From NCBI RefSeq assembly GCF_011075055.1, contig NC_058155.1, positions 5,661,537-5,725,536 on the forward strand: a stretch of DNA of 64,000 nucleotides. The letters run 5' to 3'. This document shows positions 56,201 through 64,000 of the stretch, in pieces. This stretch comes from Mangifera indica. Lineage: Eukaryota > Streptophyta > Magnoliopsida > Sapindales > Anacardiaceae. The notes under the pieces are model-generated. The model was not told where the DNA came from. It searched no databases and saw only the letters and a list, made by a program, of their open reading frames with translations. The position numbers were made by a program, and so were the translations under genes. Every line of letters begins with the position of its first letter. Position 1 is the stretch's first letter.

Positions 56201-59200
56201 CACATTCAGTAGTTGAAGAGTTTTTTTCATCACCTGGGCATAGAAATTACTTGTTGCAGAAAAGGAGAGGTGAATGCCACACAGTTTTAAGAAATCTTCA
56301 TGATTCCTTTAGTAAACTTGAGTTTCCAAGTGGTATGAACAAAGATTCATTAAAAGATTTCTGCTTTAAAACAGCTTCTGTAATATTTTGCACTGCCTCT
56401 AGTTCATTTAAGCTGCATTATGTGGGCATGGAACCACTGAACTTTCTGGTCATTGATGAAGCGGCACAACTAAAAGAAAGTGAGTCGACAATACCGCTGC
56501 AACTGTTCAGCTTAAATCATACTATTCTCATTGGGGATGAGTGCCAATTGCCAGCAATGGTTAAAAGCAAGGTATGGTTTATGTTATTTCAACAGTTCTG
56601 GTGACTTTTTTGTATTTGGCCTTTGCTTTACTTTTTCAGTTCCTTTGTTTGGCTTTTTTTTCAGGTTTCTGATGAAGCTTCTTTCGGGAGAAGCCTATTT
56701 GAGAGGCTGAGCTCATTGGGTCACTCTAAACACCTGCTCAATACACAGTATCGGATGCACCCCTCAATTAGCTACTTCCCAAATTCATATTTTTATAACA
56801 ACCAGATTTGCGATTCTCCTAATGTTAAAAGAAAAAGCTACGAAAAAGTCTTTTTGCCAAGATCTCCAATATTCCGTCCATATTCTTTCATCAATATTCT
56901 CGAAGGGAGAGAAGAGTTCATTGGCCATAGCTGGAGAAATATGGTTGAGGTAGCTGTTGTGATGAAAATATTGCAGAACCTGTACAAAGGTATGTGTTGT
57001 TGGAGTCTTATGTTTATGTTACCATTTAAGAAATAAATTAGTTTTTATTTTGTCATCTCTTAGCTTACTCTATAGCATATCGTTCATTTAAATTCTGATA
57101 TTCCATCTTGAGAAACAAAACATTAGCTCAATATTGTCAGCATTTTGACTGATGACTGTATGTCCCAGAGGCTTAACCTACCTTTCTATAGCAGGCACTT
57201 AATGCAACAAATTAATAAAGGGTAGAGCCATCTAATTTATAAATAACATCCTCTATAATTTTGCACTTAAGAAACTAGCATTTTTTGAGAATAATTTATA
57301 TATTTACATGGCCTTTTATTTCAATTATGCAAATGGAAATCTAAAATTGCTGATTTCTTGTTAATGTCTAATGCTACATTGTCAAATTCTTTTCAATTTA
57401 TTGCCTAATATCTCACGCATGTACTAATTTGTATTATGCATCACTTGTTAAACATGATTGAAGAGAAAGAGTTAAATTAAATAATGAAATCATTATATAA
57501 ATGCAATGAATTGTTTCAACTTGACCAAATTCCAAAAATACTTATATTGAATCTCCTTATTATATCCATGGTAATTCATAATATGCAGATTGGAATGACT
57601 CAAAACAGAAGCTGAGCATTGGCATAGTCTCACCTTATGGTGCTCAAGTACAAGCAATTCAAGAAAAGCTTGGAGGCAAGTATGGTAACTGTGATGACTT
57701 TACTGTAAAAGTGAAGTCAATTGATGGGTTTCAAGGTGGTGAGGAGGACATTATTATAATTTCGACTGTGAGATTCAACAGAAGTGGATCCATTGGATTC
57801 TTGTCCAAGCCACAGAGAATCAATGTTGCGCTTACGAGGGCCAGGTATACACGTAAATATTGTGCATTGTGTTTTGTTCATTTTACTAACTATAGTGAAT
57901 AACTACTGTCCCTTTGATACCCTCTAGGCACTGTTTATGGATTTTAGGGAATGAGAGAACCTTAGCTCATGGTGAATCTGTTTGGGAAATCTTAATCCAT
58001 GATGCTAAGGACCGCTGTTGTTTCTTTAATGCTGATGAAGATAAGGATATGGCCAAAGCTATATTAGAGGCCAAAAAAGAGCTTAATGAATTGGATGAAT
58101 TGCTGAATGCTGACAGTATACTTTTCAGAAATCAAAAGTGGAAGGTATATTGTTTCCTTAGCTATACTTGCTTTGCCAGTCAATTTTTCCTACCATGGTT
58201 AGTGCTTATATTTTTCAATGACGCTTATTTCTCAGGTTGTTTTTAGTGATAACTTTTTGAAATCTTTTAAAAGAATGAAATCAAACCATGACAAGAAGTC
58301 GGTTATCAACTTTCTAGTGAAACTTTCAACTGGCTGGCGACCTAAGAGAAGGAACATAGATACTATTTGTAAAAGCTCTTTGCACATTATTAAGCAATTT
58401 AAAGTTGAAGGTCTATATACAATTTGCACTGTTGACATAGTAAAGGAATCAATGTACATCCAAGTTTTGAAAGTCTGGGACATATTGCCTTTGGAGGATG
58501 TTCCAAAATTGGTAAAACGTTTGGATGATATACTTGTTAGGTATACTGATGACTACATCAACCGTTGCAAAGAGAAATATATTGAAGGGTATGTCTACTC
58601 TTTCCAATTCTGTTTCTATTACTAAAGGAAAAAATTTCATTCAGCTTCATTTATTTATTTATCTATTATTTTGTTTTTGACTAGGAATTTGGAAGTTCCC
58701 AAGACTTGGGCAGTCTCTTCAGAAATAATTCGATTCAAGAATCTTGCTGGCATTAAGAGTGGAAGTGACTTAAGTGGAGCTCGTCCAGACAGTATGAGTT
58801 ATGTTGAGAATTCAAATGTGGCTGAAAGTTTGCTTTTAATGAAATTCTACTCTTTATCACCAGGTATAGTGAGCCATTTGCTTTCTGACCGTGATGGTAG
58901 AGAATTGGATCTTCCATTTGAAGTAACAGATGAACAGTTGGAGATGATTCTTTATCCTAGAAGCACCTTTATACTTGGTAGGTCAGGTACGGGGAAAACT
59001 ACTGTGTTGACCATGAAATTATTTCAGAAAGAAAAACTACATCACATGGCAACAGAAGAATTCTATGGAGATCATTATCATAAGCATATGCATACTACTC
59101 AGGAGAATGATGTTGAGCAGGTTATTGGAGAGAAGAAACTAAATATCTTGCGCCAACTTTTCGTGACAGTCAGTCCTAAATTGTGTTTTGCTGTAAATCA

Positions 59201-62200
59201 ACACATTTCTCACTTGAAAAGGTTTGTGGGTTTTTATAAAGATAGCTCTTGCATTCTGTTTTTCTTATTTCATTTAATGTTAATTATCTTTTAGAACATT
59301 TGTTCTCTTCAATTTGATTGAAAACAACACCTAGCATCATGTTTTTATATTCAGATTTTTCCGAGTCCATTTAAGAATGGGGAATAGACATTGAATCGTA
59401 ATAGATATTTTGCATTTGCTGCATGGATGACTGTTAATGGCTAAATGATGTTACTTGTTATGCATGCAGCTCTGCCCTGGGTGAGAAGTTTATAGGAGGA
59501 GGCAGTCTACTAGACATGGATGATATTGATGATGGGGCACAATTCAAAGATATTCCAAATTCTTTTGTAGACATTCCATCTAAGTCATACCCTCTTGTTT
59601 TAACGTATCATAAGTTCTTGATGATGCTGGATGGAACAATTGGCAATTCATATTTTGACAGATTCCATGACGTAAGGAAACACTCTGATGCTCTAAGTCA
59701 AAGGTTAAGATCAGTTTCCTTATATTCAATTATGAGGACAAAGGAAGTTACTTATGACAGGTTTAGTTTATTTTATTGGCCACATTTTAATGAACGACTA
59801 ACGAATAAACTCGATTCTTCAAGGGTTTTCACTGAGATAATATCTTACATAAAAGGAGGCTTGCAATCCATGGAGACTAGTGACGGTAAACTGAGCCGAG
59901 AAGATTACGTTCTATTATCAGAGGGTAGAGTTTCCACTTTAAGCAAGCCGAAGAGGGAGATCATATATGAGATATTTCAAAACTATGAGAAAATGAAGAT
60001 GGTGAATGGTGAATTTGATTTGGCTGATCTAGTAATTGATCTTCATCACCGACTAAAAAAGGGAAAATATCATGGAGATGAAATTCATTTTGTTTATGTT
60101 GATGAGGTGCAGGATCTTACAATGAGTCAAATTGCTCTGTTCAAATATATTTGCAAAAATGTGGAAGAGGGATTTGTTTTTTCTGGTGATACAACACAAA
60201 CAATTGCCAGGGGAGTTGACTTCAAATTTGAAGATATACGATCTCTGTTCTACAAGAAGTTTGTAATGGAATCAAGAAGCAATGAACTTGCTGGCAAAGA
60301 ACAGAAAGGACAGCTCTCAGGAATTCTTAATTTGAGCCAGAACTTTCGTACCCATGTAGGTGTCGTGAAGTTAGCTCAGAGCATCATTGACCTCCTTTAC
60401 CGTTTCTTCGATCGCTTTGTGGATGTTTTAAACCCTGAGACTAGTATGATATATGGGGAATCTCCAATTTTGCTTGAATCTGAGAACAATGAAAATGCAA
60501 TCATAAAAATTTTTGGAAAGACTGGAAATGCTGCTAGTGCCATTGTTGGTTTTGGAGCAGATCAGGTAATATTGGTACGGGATGACAATGCTCGGAAGAA
60601 TATTTCTTACTACGTCGGAAATCAAGCTCTTGTTTTGACAATAGTAGAGAGCAAAGGCCTTGAATTTAAGGTAATTCATTCTTCTTTAAAAGCCTTTGTT
60701 ATTGTTGGAGTACTCAACGAAGAGTTTGCTTTTAATATACTGTTCTTCGTGTTATTTGATTAAGTGCTCTTCTAACCTATTTTGATCTTATCACTGAATC
60801 GGTCATTTATTATCTAATTAAAACTTTAGAACTTGTAAGTTTCAGACTATTTCTCTTAACTGTCATTTTATTTCATCTTCAGCGTAAGCAATGTAAGATA
60901 GACATGCAGGTAGTATTATAAAATTGCGACTTCTAGGAACTATTCCTAGTGAAATGTACTATTGATCTTCAGTCTATAATAAAATACTTCTTCAAAATAC
61001 ATGAGGAGGGGATTGATTACTAAATATTGCTGAATTGATTGGTCTTAAACAAATTTCTTTCATTTATCCGAGTCCCAATTCTATTTATTAGTAACTTTTA
61101 TGAATCCTAATTTTCTTTTTAATAATTTGAATATTTTCTTTTATAGGATGTACTTTTATACAACTTTTTTGGTTCGTCAAATCTTAAGAATCAATGGCAA
61201 GTGATTTATGAATATATGAAGGAACAAAATTTGCTTGACTCACCTAGGTCTTTCCCAAGCTTCAATGAAGCTAAACATAACGTCTTGTGTGCTGAACTGA
61301 AGCAACTGTATGTTGCCATCACTCGTACAAGGCAAAGGTTATGGATCTGGGAGGATAACGAGGATGTCTCAAAACCTATGTTTGACTATTGGAAGAGGAA
61401 ATTTCTTGTTCAACTCAAACAGTTGGATGATTCATTTGTACATGCAATGCAAGTTGTGAGCACCCCAGAGGAGTGGAAATTGAAGGGACTCGAGGTTTAT
61501 TTTACTTTTCCAAGTTATTTTTATCATCACTGTTATCAATTTCTGTTGGCGTATTTTTAATTGGGAAACCTTTGTTTCTTGTTCTGTCATATTTTGGGGC
61601 ACATAACAATATTCTTTTTTATCTTCATCTATCCAATTCTGGTACCCTTTGCCTAGCTGAGCCATTTGACCTTCATATCTAGAGTGTCTCATATACACGG
61701 CATAGGAAAAATTGCTGTCATCATTATTTTTATCATTGTAGCCATTTGACATTCATATTTTGTTGTGGTAGGAGTGTACATGTTAGGAAGGTTGTACCTT
61801 CTTGGTGATGCTGATTGTTTTTTTTTTTTCTTTTGTCAATTATTTCTTATTTCCAGCTATTTCATGAATGTAATTATGAAATGACAACTTTTTGCTTTGA
61901 AAGAGCTAAAGATTTTTACTGGGAGGAAAGGTGTAAAGCTACTGCCCTTAAAGCTGATGCTGACCGCATCCGCAGTTTAAACCCTGTGGAGGCTAATATC
62001 AAACTAAGGCAAGCTGCTATAAAATTTGAAGCTATAAACAATGCTGATTCAGCCGCCAAATGTTTTTATGAGTTGGGGGAGTATGAAAGAGCTGGTATGA
62101 ATTTGATATTGATTATTTGATATGGAATATATCTTGCTGCCTTTATGTGCTGCAATTTTATTGATATACTTCTTTACTTAATTATAATTACCGTGAAAAC

Positions 62201-62883
62201 TTAGAAATTATCTTTTGTTTCTCCTTTCTGATGGATTATTGCTGATATATTTTGTGACATCTGGATTTGATAAATCAGAAACAATAGAGGCATTGATAGA
62301 AAATGCAGATGATGAAAAGAGCATTTTGTTGAATGCCCCAGTAGTTGAGGTAATTTCATTTTTTTTTTCACATCTGTTGAATGCAGTATGAAGTAATAAG
62401 ATTAGATTTAGATTTTTTTTTTTTTTGTGATTTTACAGTTGGATGTTCACTTGAATAACCTATTCTTGCAGCAGAATAGGAGTACTAAAGGCAACACAAC
62501 AGAGGCGGGATCAGAAGAGAAATTGGATAAGGAAAGTAAGGAGGCATTGCAAGTTCATCTAGCCTCTGGTTCCCAGTGGCCAGAAAATTCTCAGAAGATT
62601 GAAAACAAGGGGAAGGGAAAGAAAAAGCCTAAGAGAAAGAACAAGCGAAATGGTAAGCAGAAAAACTGGCAACCAAAGCTAAGATTTCGCATTTCTGAAC
62701 TTGATTACCTTATGGTACAAATGGCCAAGTTTGTCAGTCTTTCTGGTTATATAAGAACAAATTGTTATTTTATATTTTAAATATTTATTGATATTGAATG
62801 GTCAGTTTTGTTTCACAGAATTCTGGCAACAGAAAGATGCAGATGATGCAAAGAGCATTTTGTTGAATGCCCCAGCAGTTGAG
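53288..62883 (+). CDS. Large protein with two SF1 helicase modules (Upf1/SEN1-like plus UvrD-like; TRANK1-like family)
   Basis: Exons in phase: 53288-53419, 54730-55257, 55351-56571, 56665-56989, 57589-57844, 57928-58144, 58236-58588, 58685-59221, 59470-60670, 61147-61494, 61857-62094, 62279-62349, 62439-62652, 62819-62883; 1,902 codons to the last join. Module 1: GPPGTGKT (about residue 276), VIDEAAQL (589), GDECQLPA (616), QYRMHPSI (655), IDGFQGGE (781), NVALTRAR (815). Module 2: GRSGTGKT (1109), VDEVQDLT (1400), [41 protein letters not shown] (1646). A TPR-like helical part follows ([28 protein letters not shown]), then a Lys-rich NLS-like tail ([11 protein letters not shown]). ATP-dependent nucleic-acid unwinding is inferred from motifs; the substrate is unknown. 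Three ATGs in a row at the start. The C-terminal exons are rearranged. Reading through the exon-13 donor gives a stop at 62,780 as an alternative end. Confidence 0.88.
53609..54389. mobile_element. MULE-family element in helicase intron 1, exact 9-bp TSD
   Basis: 781 bp, perfect TTTCCCTTT duplications at 53,600-53,608 and 54,390-54,398. Termini GGCCAAATAACTATTTCCCA and complement GGCCAAATCACTTTTCCCAC. Terminal inverted repeats exceed 100 bp (CTTTAACTATGGAAACA, CACCCATGG). The core is a GACGAAGA / TCTTCGTC palindrome cluster. No transposase. Confidence 0.95.
62303..62400 (+). repeat. Exon-12 unit duplicated in tandem (copy 1)
   Basis: The segment with the end of exon 12, its donor and about 50 intron bases is repeated at 62,837-62,936 with about 93% identity by eye, including GCATTTTGTTGAATGCCCCA and TCACATCTGTTGAATGCAG. 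Confidence 0.9.
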
Positions 62884-62936
62884 GTAATTTCATTTCTTTT
62901 TTCACATCTGTTGAATGCAGTATGAAGTAGTAGGGA
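62837..62936 (+). repeat. Exon-12 unit duplicated in tandem (copy 2)
   Basis: Second copy; supplies the last predicted helicase exon (62,819-62,883) and keeps the same GTAATT donor. Confidence 0.9.
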
Positions 62937-63090
62937 TGGCAACGGGGAGGGGCGGGGAGGGGATATCAATCCCCGTCCCCGTCCCCTAGGGGATATCAAT
63001 CCCCGTCCTCAGCCTGTCCCCGTTACAGGGATAACAAATAATCCCCGTCCCCTCCCCGCGAAGGAAAATCCCCTCCCCATACCCAAGTCA
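62937..63090. repeat. GGGGA/TCCCC-rich repeat
   Basis: GGATGGCAACGGGGAGGGGC followed by repeated ATCAATCCCCGTCCCC and GGGGATATCAATCCCC words, strongly palindromic and GC-rich in an AT-rich neighbourhood. Resembles a common dispersed plant repeat; class not assigned. Starts directly at the end of the exon duplication. Confidence 0.75.
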
Positions 63091-63131
63091 ATAAATTTTA
63101 ATTTCTCAATATTTTATGAACATCATCTCAG

Positions 63132-63896
63132 TCATCTTCAGAGGAAGAAGAATCATCAGGAGAAGAAGAAGAAGAGGATGAGGATGACGACGAAGACCAC
63201 GAAGAAGAACAAGATGATGAGCAATCCAAGCTGGGAAAGGTTAAGAAACTGTTAGAACCCTTTAGCAAGGACCAGCTTATCGCGATTCTCAAAGAAGCCG
63301 CTCAGTCTGACCCTTCAGTTACCGCCGAAATCATCTCCTCGGCCGAGTCGGACCCCATCCACCGCAAGATCTTCGTCCACGGCCTTGGGTGGGATGCCAC
63401 TAATGAAACCCTAATCGCTGCTCTCAAACCTTTTGGTGCCATCGAGGAATGCAATGTTGTCACCGATAAAACTACTGGCCGTTCTAAAGGCTACGGCTTT
63501 GTCCTCTTCAAGACGCGCGCCGCTGCGCGTAAGGCATTGAAGGAGCCGCAGAAGAAGATCGGAAATCGGATCGCCGCCTGCCAGTTAGCTTCCACTGGAC
63601 CTGTTCAGAACCAGCTGGGTTCTAAGATGAGTGCTCGGCAATTGTATGTGGCGAATGTGGGGCCGCAGATTGGTGCCGAGAAGCTCAGGGCGTTTTTCGC
63701 GAAATATGGGGAGATTGAGGATGGGCCGTTGGGGTTTGATAAAATGACCGGGAAGTTTAGAGGTTTTGCTATAATTGTGTATAAGACATTAGAGGGAATA
63801 AAGAAGGCTTTGGAGGAACCTGTGAAAATTTTTGATGGTTTCAAGTTGCTGTGCTCTGTTAGAAAAATGGAGGCTTTGGCTGGGAGAGGGGAGTGA
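63132..63896 (+). CDS. Two-RRM coding block, UBP1-associated protein 2 (UBA2)-like, lacking its own start
   Basis: Open from an AG acceptor-like site at 63,130-63,131 to TGA at 63,894-63,896; 254 codons. The N-part is a Glu/Asp tract, then LLEPFSKDQLIAILKEAAQ (UBA2 N-terminal motif). RRM1 has RKIFVHGLGWD and KGYGFVLF. The linker is KKIGNRIAACQLASTGPVQ. RRM2 has RQLYVANVGPQ, GPLGFDKMTGKFRGFAIIVY. UBA2 proteins are nuclear hnRNP-type RNA-binding proteins acting in mRNA turnover and ABA or wound responses. There is no in-frame ATG before the block (stop at 63,117), and the Gly/Met-rich C-terminus usual for UBA2 is absent, with a stop about 20 residues after RRM2. Its phase fits splicing from helicase exon 14. 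Alternatives: a 5'-truncated retrocopy, or a gene whose first exon was displaced. Confidence 0.8.
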   Translation, partial: SSSEEEESSGEEEEEDEDDDEDHEEEQDDEQSKLGKVKKLLEPFSKDQLIAILKEAAQSDPSVTAEIISSAESDPIHRKIFVHGLGWDATNETLIAALKPFGAIEECNVVTDKTTGRSKGYGFVLFKTRAAARKALKEPQKKIGNRIAACQLASTGPVQNQLGSKMSARQLYVANVGPQIGAEKLRAFFAKYGEIEDGPLGFDKMTGKFRGFAIIVYKTLEGIKKALEEPVKIFDGFKLLCSVRKMEALAGRGE

Positions 63897-64000
63897 AAAA
63901 TTGAAGGAAAAGGAGATTTAGGCTTAAAAGGTAGGTGGCAATTTTGTAATAAAAATTATTAAAGTTATAGTTTTTAGTAAATATATTAATATATTAGATT
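63897..64000. other. 3' flank of the RRM block
   Basis: AT-rich sequence with AATAAAAATT (possible polyadenylation signal near 63,948). No clear poly-A tail that would prove retroposition; the window ends here. Confidence 0.4.

Noticed and set aside
62427..62780. Exon 13 reading on to a stop at 62,780 as the normal end of the helicase gene
   Set aside because: A good GTAAGC donor at 62,653 and the in-phase next exon favour splicing; kept as an alternative end in the feature text.
1..64000. tRNA, rRNA or organelle-derived genes
   Set aside because: I saw no cloverleaf with A/B boxes and no rRNA-like stretch by eye; a tRNAscan/Rfam run would be needed to exclude small RNAs.

Overview
This is nuclear DNA of a flowering plant, most likely a eudicot. 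The genes are intron-rich and of plant families: an ASHH1-type SET-domain methyltransferase, a PORR organelle RNA-binding protein, a plant DHHC palmitoyltransferase, a PMEI-type inhibitor, an S1 self-incompatibility homologue, and UBA2-type RRMs. They sit in very AT-rich sequence full of MULE, hAT, MITE and Ty1/copia remains. I cannot name the species from the sequence alone.

Layout. 1-5.3 kb: repeats plus a decayed LRR receptor kinase (minus). 5.3-11.9 kb: intact nine-exon ASHH1/SDG26-like gene (minus, 510 aa). 11.9-19.4 kb: AT-rich spacer with a MULE (exact 9-bp target duplication) and an internally deleted copia element. 19.5-20.7 kb: PORR gene (minus). Its upstream 2 kb (20.9-22.95 kb) is an inverted, diverged copy of the promoter, first exon and first intron of the palmitoyltransferase gene at 31.5-37.6 kb (plus). 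Between the two arms lie a DUF1985-bearing TIR element, a TGCAAACC minisatellite and nested repeats. 38-53 kb: a PMEI relic, an intact PMEI gene (42.9 kb), a broken S1 homologue (47.2 kb), and several nested DNA transposons. 53.3-62.9 kb: a large gene whose single protein carries two SF1 helicase modules (Upf1/SEN1-like, then UvrD-like). Its last exons are locally duplicated and lead, in frame, into a start-less two-RRM UBA2-like coding block that ends at 63,896.

The genes do not form a pathway; each is an independent plant locus. The interest lies in rearrangement: a captured promoter in front of a PORR gene, a possible helicase-RRM chimera, and one MULE family with conserved long terminal repeats and changing cores that occurs at least seven times. 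Nested insertions give clean empty-site/filled-site comparisons. Exon limits were deduced by hand from GT/AG sites, reading-frame phase and family similarity. Transposon limits are exact where target duplications are quoted and approximate elsewhere.
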